A stretch of 64,000 nt of DNA from Pseudovibrio sp. JCM 19062 (GTDB taxonomy: Bacteria; Pseudomonadota; Alphaproteobacteria; Rhizobiales; Stappiaceae): assembly GCA_001310715.1 (NCBI GenBank), contig BAXV01000012.1, positions 1-64,000 of the forward strand, in the 5' to 3' direction. How positions within the stretch are numbered: position 1 is the stretch's first letter; each line of letters begins with the position of its first letter. The notes below the pieces were generated by a model, which was not told the DNA's origin, ran no database searches, and was given only the letters and a program-made list of their open reading frames with translations. Positions 43,573-53,985 of this stretch are shown here, one piece after another. Position numbers and translations under genes: made by a program.

Positions 43573-43649
43573 GAACAGCACAGAAAGCAATAGAGAGTGC
43601 ACTGTGACGGGGACCGGCGTTGCCTCGCATACACAACGGCCTTTACGAA

Positions 43650-43679
43650 ATCACCCGCTCAGAAAGCTGAGCGGGTGAT
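43650..43679. terminator. Bidirectional terminator between norF and ornithine cyclodeaminase
   Basis: ATCACCCGCTCAG and CTGAGCGGGTGAT form a perfect 13-base stem with an AAAG loop, flanked by A residues on the left and CTTT on the right. It serves two convergent genes. Confidence 0.85.
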
Positions 43680-43717
43680 CTTTGAACGTTTGCATTAGGC
43701 CTAAATGAATGTCCGGT

Positions 43718-44788
43718 TCACGCTTTCTCTCCGTGCTCAGGCTCAGCACGCATAACCATACCAAAAAGATCACGAGGATCATCCGGATCCGCCAGCATAT
43801 CAAGATCCTGATAAAGCCCTGTTCCTTTCAGGTGATCTCGAACGTAACGTAGAGCGGAAAAGTCTTCTGTTGCAAAGCCCACACCGTCAAATAGCGTAAT
43901 CTGGCGATCGCTGGTGCGGCCCTCTGCCTTTCCGGTGATCACTTTCCAGATCTCTGTGACCGGGAAATCCTCCGGCATCTGCTGGATTTCACCTTCAATG
44001 CGGGTTTGTGGCGGATATTCAACAAACACATCCGAGCGGCTGAGGATACCGCTGGCCAGCTCCGTTTTACCCGGGCAGTCACCGCCGATGGCATTAATGT
44101 GCACACCGGTGCCAACCATATTGTCGGAAAGAACAGTCGCATTCTGCTTGTCTGCAGTGCAGGTGGTGATGATCTGCGCGCCCAGCGCGGCTTCCTCTGC
44201 ACTCTTGCAAGGCTGCAGCGTCAAACCGCGACCTTCCAGATTGCGCATGATCTTTGCAGTTGCCTTCGGGTCGGTGTCGTAAAGCCGAAGCGTCTTGATC
44301 CCGCAAATCTCTTTCATCGCCAGAGCCTGAAACTCCGACTGCGCCCCGTTGCCGATCATCGCCATGGTGTGACTACCTTTAGGCGCAAGATACTTTGCCA
44401 CCACCGCAGAGGTCGCTGCAGTGCGCAGAGCGGTTAGCACCGTCATCTCGGTCAAAAGCACCGGATAGCCCGTGTAAACTTCCGCCAGAAGACCAAAAGC
44501 AGTCACAGTCTGCAGACCTTCCTTGGTGTTCTTCGGGTGGCCATTCACGTACTTGAAGCCATAGGTCACACCGTCGGACGTTGGCATCAGCTCAATGACG
44601 CCCTCTTTGGAGTGGGACGCCACACGCGGCGTCTTATCAAACAGCTCCCACCGACGGAAATCTTCTTCAACATACGCAGCAATGCCAGAGAGCATGGTCT
44701 CGACACCAATGTGATGAACAAGGCTCATCATATTGTCGACGCTGACAAAGGGAACATACGCGCGTTCTGACGGAATGGGGGGTGCCAT
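43718..44788 (-). CDS. Ornithine cyclodeaminase
   Basis: This intact 356-residue protein belongs to the ornithine cyclodeaminase / mu-crystallin family. FGLLAEVYTGYPVLLTEMTVLTALRTAATSAV is the substrate region (about residues 98-130). AMIGNGAQSEFQALA is the NAD loop, and HINAIGGDCPGKTEL is characteristic. It would convert ornithine to proline and ammonia with bound NAD. It is divergent from an Lrp/AsnC regulator, a common arrangement for amino acid catabolic genes. Related lysine or alanine enzymes cannot be fully excluded. Confidence 0.88.
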   Translation of the reverse strand: MAPPIPSERAYVPFVSVDNMMSLVHHIGVETMLSGIAAYVEEDFRRWELFDKTPRVASHSKEGVIELMPTSDGVTYGFKYVNGHPKNTKEGLQTVTAFGLLAEVYTGYPVLLTEMTVLTALRTAATSAVVAKYLAPKGSHTMAMIGNGAQSEFQALAMKEICGIKTLRLYDTDPKATAKIMRNLEGRGLTLQPCKSAEEAALGAQIITTCTADKQNATVLSDNMVGTGVHINAIGGDCPGKTELASGILSRSDVFVEYPPQTRIEGEIQQMPEDFPVTEIWKVITGKAEGRTSDRQITLFDGVGFATEDFSALRYVRDHLKGTGLYQDLDMLADPDDPRDLFGMVMRAEPEHGEKA

Positions 44789-44838
44789 GAGCTTTCCTCA
44801 ATTGATTACTGCATGCTTAGTATCAACTGTACAAATTG

Positions 44839-44852
44839 TGATATACATATCA
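44839..44852. promoter_or_regulatory. Palindrome between the cyclodeaminase and Lrp genes
   Basis: TGATATACATATCA is a 14-base palindrome around a central AC, within a longer symmetrical A/T-rich stretch. It is a candidate binding site for the Lrp/AsnC regulator encoded 85 bases away. Confidence 0.45.
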
Positions 44853-44878
44853 ATCCTGATGAGTTTCAGTGATTGTTT

Positions 44879-44907
44879 TTGACAGTTTGCTAAGTAGTTT
44901 TTATAAA
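44879..44907 (+). promoter_or_regulatory. Sigma-70 promoter of the Lrp/AsnC gene
   Basis: A perfect -35 TTGACA at 44879-44884, a 17-base spacer and TATAAA at 44902-44907 stand 29 bases before the regulator start. Confidence 0.65.
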
Positions 44908-44936
44908 ATTGCTAAACCTTTGGTTTGTGGGGGGCC

Positions 44937-45382
44937 ATGAAACAAATCCAGACTGCGAAGCACATTTACGATGATCTCGACAAGCAACTCATAAGCCTGC
45001 TGCGCGAGGATGGCCGCGCGCCGGTGTCGAAACTCTCCCAGATTTTGGTGTATCCCGCGCAACGGTTCAGGCACGTATGGACCGCCTCCTGGAATCGGGC
45101 GCGCTGCTAGGCTTTACTGCCCGAGTGCGCGAAGATTATGACAGTGGAGAGATCAGGGCGGTCATGATGATTGAGGTCATGGGAAGGAATACCTCACAAG
45201 TCATTCGCAGGCTACGTGGTCTGCCGGAGTTGCAAGTCCTGCACACCACCAGCGGCAAGTGGGACCTGATCACGGATATCCGTGTCGAGAACCTGTCCGA
45301 GTTCGACCGCGTCCTGCGCGAAGTCCGCTTGATTGAAGGCGTCATGAACAGCGAGACCAGTATTTTGCTGTCGAGCGTCTGA
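44937..45382 (+). CDS. Lrp/AsnC family transcriptional regulator (frame break)
   Basis: A regulator of about 148 residues. The N-terminal DDLDKQLISLLREDGRAPVSKLSQIL and, after a break near 45045, TVQARMDRLLESGALLGFTARV make the helix-turn-helix. The C-terminal RAM domain contains GLPELQVLHTTSGKWDLI and VENLSEFDRVLREVRLIEGV. The ATG at 44937 follows a GTGGGGGGCC stretch. It probably senses an amino acid such as ornithine and controls the divergent cyclodeaminase gene. Confidence 0.87.
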
Positions 45383-45422
45383 TCCACCGCTCATGCCTGC
45401 GAGGAGCTCCGGACGAGGATGA

Positions 45423-45451
45423 AGCCGCAGAAACCAATAAATCCTGCGGCT
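45423..45451. terminator. Possible terminator stem between convergent genes
   Basis: AGCCGCAG and CTGCGGCT pair perfectly around a 13-base A-rich loop. There is no clear T-run, so it is tentative. Confidence 0.4.
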
Positions 45452-45469
45452 CACAATAGGACTGACCGG

Positions 45470-46161
45470 TTAGCCCTGACTGAGAGACTTCTTAAACCCG
45501 TTCACACGCACAGCAAATTCCCTCGGGTTTGCAGAATGCTTGACCAGCTTGGCAAGAAGCGCAGTAGAGGCCTCACAGCGCGCGCGCAATGCCTTGTCGT
45601 CGTCGCTCAGCTCATAGCCATCAAGCTTTTCGTTCTTTTCCAGAGTGGAAACCGCATGCTGAGTGCGGGCAATTGCTTGCGACAGAACTTTGTCCAACAC
45701 CACTTGCGCGCGGCCTTCAAACTCATCTCTTTCTGCCAGATTGGAAAGGTGAGGGCACATGAACGTGATGTCTTCGGCAATGGCACTCTTCATGGAAAAG
45801 GAAACCCGTTTGAGCGCCTTGGAGACGACCGGAGGCATACGGCCAACGGAAACATCATAGCGAGCCATCAGCAGGGAGTTTGGCAAGCTTTCTGAATATT
45901 GCATCAGCGCAAGGTAGAAGAAACCGGAGCACTGGAACAGATCAATGGCCGCGCCTTGTACCGCCTCGCTCTTCTCTTCTTCATCATTGAGCAATGCTGT
46001 CAGCCCGCTAAGCGCATTAAAACGCTTTTCTATGAGCTTTTGCGCCTCATCCAACCCATTGGCAAACGCTTCGGAGATCCACTCGCTGTCGGAAAGAGAG
46101 CTCCGGAAGTGTCAAACAGATCAGCCAGTTCTCTGGCAGCGGTCTCAATGTGTTCAGACAA
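45470..46161 (-). CDS. Unrecognised helical protein (frame break)
   Basis: I do not recognise this protein of about 230 residues. It begins at a TTG (SEHIETAARELADLFDTSG), with a frame break near 46080, and continues SEAFANGLDEAQKLIEKRFNALSGL. The composition suggests mostly alpha helices with a charged central part (ALLNDEEEKSEAVQGAAIDL) and no signal peptide or membrane helix. It lies between the Lrp gene (convergent) and the end of a dehydrogenase gene on the same strand, so it may or may not belong with betaine catabolism. Confidence 0.6.
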
Positions 46162-46333
46162 GGTGCATCCTCTGATCAAATAAGCCAAACATCCCGCTTC
46201 CTATATCACCAACAAGCACTGGCGCAATGCAATGCCTCAATCTGAGGGGGACATCATGAAATAACGCGATCGACCTCACTGTTTTGAGGTGCATCCTTGG
46301 TCATAATGAGACCCTGAAAGGAACAGGAGGTCT

Positions 46334-48890
46334 TCAACTGCGCGGCTTCAGGTTTTCGGGATCATAAAGCGGCACGTACCCCACACCTGCAACCTCAACC
46401 GGATAGGCCTCGTCGAAGTAGGACACTTGCAGCTGGCACCCTTCCTGACAATACTCCCGAGGCAGGTAGCCAGCGCGATGTTTTTGCCGATGCTTGGGCC
46501 ATAGGCAATAGAGGTGGTGTACGATCTCCGCCCCAGATCATCCACCAGTGTTTCACCGGTTTCCGGATGCATGACAGGCAGGTTACCGACCGGATAGCGG
46601 GCAACGCCGTCTTTGTCCGTATTGTCGCTCATCACAAGCGTGCACAACATGGCAGGTTGGTGCTCACGGGCACGGTACTCAACATGCTTCTCCTTGCCGC
46701 GAAAATCTGCCGCTTTCACCTTTGGACGGGCCAGATCCGCTTCAAACAGATTATACTGCGTGTGCAGATCAGCGTTTTGCAGCCGTAAAGACTTCTCCAG
46801 TCGTCGTGAGTTGGCATAGGTCTCCACCCCCACCGCGATGATGCCAATGGCACGCAGCGCATCCCAGACCGCCAAACCGTCTTCATAACGCATATGCAGC
46901 TCCCAGCCTTGCTCCCCCACATAAGAAATGCGGAAAGCCGAGACTGTTCTCCCTGCAATGGATATCTCGCGAATGGCTGCAAACGGGAAGTTATCAGATG
47001 TGAGCTCCTCTGGCTCCTCAACCACCTTGCTCAGATTCGCGCGCGCATTTGGTCCCCAGATGCCAATGGTCGTGTAGTCCTCGCTCACATCCGTGATGGA
47101 AACGTCCCAGCCGTTGTCATCAGCAACACGCTGCATATAAACAAGATCCCGTGGACCTGCATCGGCCCCGTTCACCAACCGGCACCGGTCCTCCATACGA
47201 AACACAGTAAAGTCAGCGCGTACATGGCCGTCGTCATCCAGCATATGCGTATAAATGCCTTTGCCAATGTTGCTGTCACCACCAATCTTCGCCGCACACA
47301 GCCACTCCATCAGCGCAACGTGATCCGGCCCACAAATGTCGCTCATATGAAAGTGCGACAGATTGATGATCCCGCAATCCTCGCTCATCTCTAAATGTTC
47401 TGCATTAGAAACCCGCCAGAAATGTCTGTTATCCCACTCGTTTTCTCGCTCCGGAACACGGTTGCCGTGTTTGTTCAGCAAGTGCTCATTGGCAGCATAA
47501 CCATGAGCGCGCTCCCAGCCGCCAAGCTCCATAAAGTAGCCTCCAAGCTCAACCTCCCGCTCATAAAACGGGGAGCGCCGGATACCGCGCCCCTTGGAAA
47601 ATGGCTCTCGCGGGTGGACGGGCGGATTGTAGATCTTCTTGGCAGTCTCCCAGCACCGGTCGTGAATATATTGCTCGGTGAGCTGGAAGTCGTTGAAGCG
47701 GGCATAATCAACCGAGTTATGGTCCACCGGAGTTTTGCCATAGGTCATCCAGTCCGCAATCAGCTTGCCCATACCCGGACCGTCTTTAATCCAGATCCCG
47801 ACCGCATACCAAAGCCCGCGCAGTTTCCGGCTTTCGCCCATGGACGGCCCACCGTCAACGGAGGTCTGCAACAGCCCGTTGAAGGAGTGGCTTTCATTGA
47901 ACCGAGCTCGGACAGAACCGGCGTCAATTCCATCGCACGCCCCAACGGCTCAATCACATCCTCCAGCACCAGATCTCGTTGGGAGGGAGAAAGCCGGGCC
48001 TGCTCCTTCTCCAGAATATCGCGCGGATGAACCAGCCGCGGGTTCTCCTCGTAGTAGTAGCCCCATTCAATCTGCCCACCTCGGTACTTTTCGGATCACC
48101 CGTATCGCGCATATAGCAGAGTTGCCTGATCGCGTAGCAGAGGCAGGCCGATCTCTGTGCCCGTGCCTTCGAAAGCGGTGTATGGACCGAAAAAGGTGAG
48201 CGGGTGATCCACCGGCATAACAGGTAAATCCTCACCAGCCATCTCCGCAATGAGCCGTCCCCAAAGGCCCGCGCACACAACAACATACTCCGCATGGATC
48301 GTCCCGCGTTCCGTCTTCACCCCTTTTATGCGACCATCCTCTGTAATGAGTTCCAGCGCCGACGTATTGGCAAAGATCTGAAGCTTGCCACTCTCAACGC
48401 CCTCATCAATCAACTTGCCTGCAACGGTTTGAGAGCGCGGTACCACAAGCCCTGCATCCGGGTCCCACATGGCACCTTGAATCTGATCCTCTTCCAGAAG
48501 CGGAAACTTCTCTTTTGCTTCCGCTGCACTGATAATTGTCGCATTGGTTCCAAAAGCCTTGCCAGAATCCACGCGGCGCTTGAGTTCTGCCATGCGTTCA
48601 TCATCACCCACACGCGCAACTTCCAGCCCACCAACGCGGGCGTAGTGGCCCATCCTCTCGTAAAAATCCATGGAATACATGGTAGTCCAGCACATCAGAA
48701 GATCGTGGCTGGTGGCATAGCAAAAATCAGAGGCATGGGCGGTGGACCCGATGTCCGTAGGAATGCCGGACTTATCAATACCGACAATGTCCTCCCAGCC
48801 ATTTTCAATGAGATGGTGAATGACCGAAGCTCCAACAATACCGCCAGCGCCAACAATCACAACTTTCGCTTTGCTTGGAAATGCGGACAT
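46334..48890 (-). CDS. Dimethylglycine/sarcosine dehydrogenase-like FAD-GcvT fusion (frame breaks)
   Basis: About 850 residues. The N-terminal half is an FAD oxidoreductase (DAO-type) with GAGGIVGASVIHHL at 14-27 and the possible flavin-linking histidine H52 in GSTAHASDF. The C-terminal half is an aminomethyltransferase (GcvT) domain with WRVSNAEHLEMSEDCGIINLSHF, FRISYVGEQGWELHM and VGVETYANSRRLEKSLRL. It should oxidise an N-methyl group and pass the carbon to tetrahydrofolate. Breaks lie near 48090, 47890 and 46440. Its place beside betaine genes points to dimethylglycine or sarcosine as substrate. Confidence 0.82.
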
Positions 48891-49343
48891 GTTTTCAATC
48901 CTTTAGATCAATAAAACTCTCAAAGTTATTGGCAACTCAGCATGGCAGTTCGGGGCAATCTCGAGGTCGAGCCGCAAAGACTGCTTTGCGCAAGTAAAGC
49001 GAAGAATGCAGGAGGTATCACTCATTGAAACGGCTCTCTCCCTACCAATTGACCAATTGAAACAGGGCGTTTTGCTGCACCCAGTGTCTTTTCATCTGAC
49101 TAATCTGCAAAGGATTCCCTCGTAGAAATAGGAGATATGCGTCAGATCAAAGTTACGCCTACGACATTTCAGGCAGCACCCTCAATTCTCACAGGAACAG
49201 TCAACTATTGCGTGTGATCCAATGGGATACATAGTCAAGCTAACCGGAAATAAGTATATATACGGAATGATGTTTGTTCATTCGGCAAAACCGATGAGCC
49301 GTTTTGCAGTTTGTGGATCCAGATTTGTAAGAGAGCATCGTGT
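48891..49343. other. Divergent intergenic region before the first GbdR-type regulator
   Basis: About 450 bases with no gene recognised. A direct repeat CAATTGACCAATTGA occurs near 49050-49067. AGTATATATAC near 49251-49262 is a candidate -10 area for the regulator gene. Assignment of GbdR-type sites was not possible by eye. Confidence 0.4.
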
Positions 49344-50378
49344 ATGACACAGGTGACATCGCATCAGACAAACGCTCCGCGCGCCCCGATTTCCAAGCGG
49401 GAAAAACCGCGGCTTTCTGTTGGCTTCATTCTGGCAAAGCGCTTTACACTTTGTGCGTTTGCCAATTTTGTCGACGTCCTGCGCCTTGCAGCTGATGAGG
49501 CGATCGCAGCCGCCCGATCCTGTGCAATTGGACGGTTCTGTCAGACACCATGGATCCCATAGCCTCAAGCAGCGGCATTTCCGTGCATCCCAAAGAGCGA
49601 CTGGGCGACCCAAGGGCGTTCAACTACATCGTTGTTGTCGCGGACTGATTGAAGAAAGCGAAGACTTCAGTCCTGCCTATCAAAGCTTCTTAAAAGAAGC
49701 CGCCGCCGCTGGAGTGCCACTTGTCGGCGTGTGCACCGGCGCCTTTTTGCTGCATCGCGTCGGATTGCTTGATGGTTACCGCAGCTGTGTCAGCTGGTTC
49801 TGCCACGCCGCGTTCAAAGAGCAGTTTGATGGGCTGGACCCGGTCACAGACAGATCTTCGTGGTGGACCGGGATCGGCTCACCTGTGCCGGTGGGGTAAG
49901 CTCCGCGCACCTTGCCGCCTACCTTGTCGATAAGCACGTTGGCCGCGCGCAGGCGAACAAAAGCTTGCACATCATGATTATTGATGATGCCCAACACGCT
50001 GAAAAACCCCAGCCCGGCATCCCGCTTGAGCTGAAAACACAAAACCCCATGGTTCAGCGCGCCTTGCATATCATGCAGCAAAACATCGATACGCCGATTT
50101 CCATTCAGGAAATTGCGCAACGCATGGGCAAAAGCAAGCGCCAGTTGGAACGATACTTCCGCTTGTCTCTGGAGACCTCGCCGCAAGTCGCCTTCCTCAA
50201 TATCCGGCTCGACTTTGCTCGCCACCAGATCGAGAGAAACCAGAAATCAATAGCCCAAATCGCGGTGGACTGTGGTTTCTGCGACTCGTCCCATCTCAGC
50301 CGAATGTTCAGACGCCGATACGGTTGCACCCCGCAAGCTCTGCGTCGCACGCCAGATGCTGAACAACATGTTGCCTGA
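49344..50378 (+). CDS. GlxA/GbdR-type AraC family regulator, first copy (frame breaks)
   Basis: About 345 residues. The N-terminal DJ-1/PfpI-like domain shows LSVGFILAKRFTLCAFANFVDVLRLAAD and VCTGAFLLHRVGLLDGYRSCVSW. The C-terminal AraC domain has ISIQEIAQRMGKSKRQLERYF and SIAQIAVDCGFCDSSHLSRMFRRRYG, two helix-turn-helix units. Frame breaks lie near 49500, 49645 and 49855. GbdR proteins of this build activate betaine and dimethylglycine genes. It is convergent with gbcB and divergent from the first dehydrogenase gene. Confidence 0.85.
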
Positions 50379-50460
50379 TACGAAGTCCCGTCATTTCAAG
50401 GAACTAGGACTCGATCCTATCTGTTATAATTTAGCACTTTCAATACGATAGATACTATTG

Positions 50461-51591
50461 CTAAAGTTCTACTTCAATATCGGACATGGGTGTCGTGCAG
50501 CAAATCAGGATCTTGCCCTGATCAATCTCTCGCTTGCGAATGCCGCCACCGTGCTGCATGTCAACTTCACCCGAAACGAGCTGGGATTTGCAGGTTCCAC
50601 ATATACCGCGTTGACATGAAGAAAGAGGTAGAATGCCAGCTTCTCGCGCAGCCGACAGGATGGTCATGCCCGGACCACACTCAACCACATGTCCGGTTTT
50701 GGTGAAACTGATGCGATAAGTCTGGCCACTAATCTCCGGCGCAGCAATCGTGCCGTCAAAGGAACCCGCAGTTTCCGCACCAAAGTCAAAGCTCTCTTCG
50801 TGGTACATATCCACGGGAAAGCCAACCGCCTGCAACATGGTGCGCACGCCTTCCATAAAACGGGCAGGGCCACAGCAAAAGATCTTGCGCTGCTTGAAGT
50901 CTGGTGACATGAGCGAGAGCATCTGAAGGGTCAACCGACCCTCATATCCCATCCAGCTATTATGTGCTGATGTCGTACTACACGTAAACGCAAGCTTCAG
51001 TGCAGGGTTTTGTGCTGCAAGCAGTTCCAGTTCATTGCGGAAAATAATATCGGCCGGAGTACGAGCCGCATGGATGAAGTGCAGGTCCGTGGGCTCGGCA
51101 AGATCACAGGCCGTACGCGCCATGCTCATCATGGGTGTAATACCGCTACCTGCGGAGATGAAGAGCAGTTTCTCGTCCTGAGTTGCATCAGTAGTAAACT
51201 CGCCGGCAGGGCCTGAAACACTGACCTCCTTGCCCGGCAACATATTGTCTAACAGCCAATTGGAACCGGGCCCACCCGGCACGCGCTTGACCGTAATCTC
51301 GATCCGGTAAGGTCGTGCCGCAGAAGACGAGATTGTATAGCTGCGCATGATCATGCCTTCAACGGGCAGCTCAAACGTCATGTGCTGGCCCGGATAAAAG
51401 CGGAAAACACGCGGCTCGCGCGCAGAAAACAGGAAGGTTTTTACATCATGGGTTTCTTGTCGAACCTGCCGGCAAACCAGAACATCATCAACCTCTGGGT
51501 CCCACATGGGGATACGGGTCGCCTCGGTAAAATGCTCTTCTTCATAAGAGGGAGCTGCGTTCGGGCTAACTGGTGTCGCGTTCTGTTTCAT
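50461..51591 (-). CDS. gbcB: Glycine betaine monooxygenase, reductase subunit
   Basis: This intact 376-residue flavin/iron-sulfur reductase passes electrons from NADH to the Rieske subunit. MRSYTISSSA is the FAD site, LLFISAGSGITPMMSMAR the NAD site, and the C-terminal plant-type 2Fe-2S motif uses C326, C331, C334 and C364 (CQRGICGTC ... CC). Its ATG overlaps the gbcA stop in ATGA. The build fits GbcB/BmoB of betaine demethylation, and the sox and dehydrogenase neighbours agree. Confidence 0.88.
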   Translation of the reverse strand: MKQNATPVSPNAAPSYEEEHFTEATRIPMWDPEVDDVLVCRQVRQETHDVKTFLFSAREPRVFRFYPGQHMTFELPVEGMIMRSYTISSSAARPYRIEITVKRVPGGPGSNWLLDNMLPGKEVSVSGPAGEFTTDATQDEKLLFISAGSGITPMMSMARTACDLAEPTDLHFIHAARTPADIIFRNELELLAAQNPALKLAFTCSTTSAHNSWMGYEGRLTLQMLSLMSPDFKQRKIFCCGPARFMEGVRTMLQAVGFPVDMYHEESFDFGAETAGSFDGTIAAPEISGQTYRISFTKTGHVVECGPGMTILSAAREAGILPLSSCQRGICGTCKSQLVSGEVDMQHGGGIRKREIDQGKILICCTTPMSDIEVEL

Positions 51592-52861
51592 GTCGCCGCC
51601 AACTCCGGTTGATCAGGGGCTGCATGTGCTTTCTGGCGCTCAATGTACCATTTGCAAAACGCTTCCACATGAGGCTCCGTATGCTCAGAATAAGGCCCAG
51701 GTTCATAGGCAGTATCTTCGCTGCCAAGCTGCGCAAGACGCACCAGATCCGCATCCTGCTGGTTGGTCATCATCCAGACCTGTTTCAGGTTCTCAAGGTT
51801 GTAATCTTGTCCCTCAATGGCGTCCTTATGCACCAGCCAGGTTGTGCGCACCAACGTGCGGTTGGGCGTCAGTGGCAAGGCGGCAAAGGTGACAATATGA
51901 TCGCTCATAAAATGGTGCCAGGAGTTTGGGTTATGCCAGAAGCTCAGGCTCCCCCGTTTGGCATCCGTAAACCCACCTAGCAGCTTCTTGCAGGCAACTT
52001 TGGTGTCGAGCGTGTGGGATTCGCCTTCACCCATCAAAGGCAAGCGGATGCAGCGAAAGCTTGTCGGGTTCGCCAGTCTGTCCACTTCAGCCGAAGGTAG
52101 ACCAGCTGCTTCCCAGCGTTGGTGCTCACTCTCAAGCAGCGCCAGATACTTATTGACATCATCAGTTCGCCGGTCATCCATCTCGTCAGGTGAAAAACCA
52201 AAGCCAAACTCTGAAAGGGGTACCGAGAGTTGAGGGTGAGAGCCTTCACAATGGTAACACTCACGGTTGTTCTCAACCGTAAACTTCCAGTTGCCTTCCT
52301 CAATCAGATCTGCGGTGAAGGCGACCTTGCAGTTGGCCAGATCATGGGGAGCGATGTAAGGCTCCATAATCTGTGCCATCTCGTCAAAATCCTCAGGCGG
52401 GTTTTCCGCAAGGCAAATGAAGATCAGACCGGCAATGGAACGCACGTGAATGGTTTTCAGCCGTGGCAGCTCTTGTCAAAATCGGCCCCCATATGCTCAG
52501 CCAGTATCAGTTCGCCATCTTCGTTGTAAGTCCAACCATGATAGCGGCACACAATATTGCCGATGGTGGCTTCCGGCTCGTCAATCAACCTTGCACCGCG
52601 ATGACGACAGATATTGTGAAAGCCACGGATGTACATGTCATCGCCGCGCAGCAGCAATACAGAGGTCTTGCCAATCTCCACTGTGATACAATCTCCCGGT
52701 TCCGGAAGTTGAGGTTCGGCAGCCACGTAAATCCAGTGCTTGCGAAAGAAGACTTCCATATCAAGCTCTAGGATTTGGGGATCACGATAAAAGAGCGCAT
52801 TAAGGCTTTTGCCTTTTTCGCGATGAGCTATGAGATCTTGAATGTAAGACGGAGCGCTCAT
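51588..52861 (-). CDS. gbcA: Glycine betaine monooxygenase, Rieske oxygenase subunit (frame break)
   Basis: About 424 residues. The Rieske 2Fe-2S ligands are C85/H87 in NICRHRGARL and C105/H108 in VCRYHGWTYN. The catalytic iron site begins VENNRECYHCEGSHPQLS, where histidines are expected. The frame breaks near 52455. The enzyme removes one methyl from glycine betaine as formaldehyde to give dimethylglycine. A related aromatic-ring or stachydrine oxygenase is the alternative, but the context favours betaine. Confidence 0.87.
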
Positions 52862-53460
52862 GTTCAGATACCTCGGCTAAAATACTGCCTGATGTCGCAT
52901 GGTTGAGGTTGAATTAGTGAGTTTACAAAGAGACTTATTAAATGAGGTTAAAGTGAAGTCTGATAGGGCTTCCTTAGCGGTATCTGACATAGTCCAGCAA
53001 CGAGAAACATCGCACCGAAACACTGGATCAGGCGTATGACAAAGACCCGCATAATCGGTTTGGTTGCAAAAAGGCTTGAGCTTTAAATAAGCACTAGAAA
53101 ATGCAAAACCGTGCACTCTAAGCCTCCCTCTCCAAGTACGACAGGCGTTCCCAAATCGCGCACAACTCCAGTGCACCCTGCCTGCGAGAATCCAGAGTAA
53201 TCAGGAAATTTAGTTCACAACATTCACCCGGAGGCAGAAAGTTTGAGGCACTTTCCCAGTAAAAATGCGACAGCCCTGCATTGCAGATCTCTGAAATTGA
53301 AGCGTTCCACCTTTACATTGACTTTGACCACCGGATCATAATGGCCGCAAGGAAACGCAAAACAAGAAACCTCAGACACTTACCTCGACAAAAACACCAG
53401 TCGAATGCTCTGAGATATGATCCGAAGGCACGCAGTGAATAACGAGAGAACACTACTGCC
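52862..53460. other. Intergenic region between soxG and gbcA
   Basis: About 600 bases with no protein recognised in any frame. It should contain the gbcA promoter. I could not see a convincing promoter, hairpin or regulator site. Confidence 0.4.
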
Positions 53461-53973
53461 TTAAAGACCGCTCTCAAACTCGGCACGAGCAACTGCTAGC
53501 AACCCCAACACATGCGGTGCAAAGGACCGCCACACATCCAGCCGAAACTGATTGGTATCTTCCCGCATCAGGACCACCTGAACACTATCAAAAATAGTCC
53601 GCACCCCGCATCCTGTACTCAGGTTCGCCAGATTACGTGGGCAGGAAGTCGAAAGTAGTTCTTCCGCCTGATCCCCGGAAATGCAAATGCTGATTTCACG
53701 GCTGGAGATATCTGTCAGACTATGCGGCGCATCCGGATACACCGCCGCAAAAGACTGCTTGATCGTCGCCCGCTCTTCCATCGGGCAGGTCAGTAGCCAC
53801 TCATCCGGTCCCAGTTTGAGGGCTGTCTGTTTGTCGGACTGCACCGCCTCGCCAATGGAACAAGGCAGCCCAAATCCGAGTATTTTCGACATAGCAACGG
53901 TGTTTTCGCGTTTACAACGCAAATTATAACGGCCCATCGCTGGCAGAGTTTCAACTGTTGTCGTGAAGGTCAT
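53461..53973 (-). CDS. soxG: Sarcosine oxidase gamma subunit
   Basis: This intact 170-residue protein matches the gamma subunit of heterotetrameric sarcosine oxidase. LKLGPDEWLLTCP, HSLTDISSREISICISGDQAEELLS and REDTNQFRLDVWRSFAPHVLGLL are conserved. It is the last gene of soxBDAG, 12 bases after soxA. It has a structural role beside the alpha subunit's folate-binding domain. Confidence 0.9.
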   Translation of the reverse strand: MTFTTTVETLPAMGRYNLRCKRENTVAMSKILGFGLPCSIGEAVQSDKQTALKLGPDEWLLTCPMEERATIKQSFAAVYPDAPHSLTDISSREISICISGDQAEELLSTSCPRNLANLSTGCGVRTIFDSVQVVLMREDTNQFRLDVWRSFAPHVLGLLAVARAEFESGL

Positions 53974-53985
53974 TAGCTCGGCCCC

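Noticed and set aside
52877..53176. 99-codon minus-strand reading frame upstream of gbcA
   Set aside because: Cysteine- and arginine-rich translation without motifs, no ribosome site; the stretch is better read as the gbcA leader.
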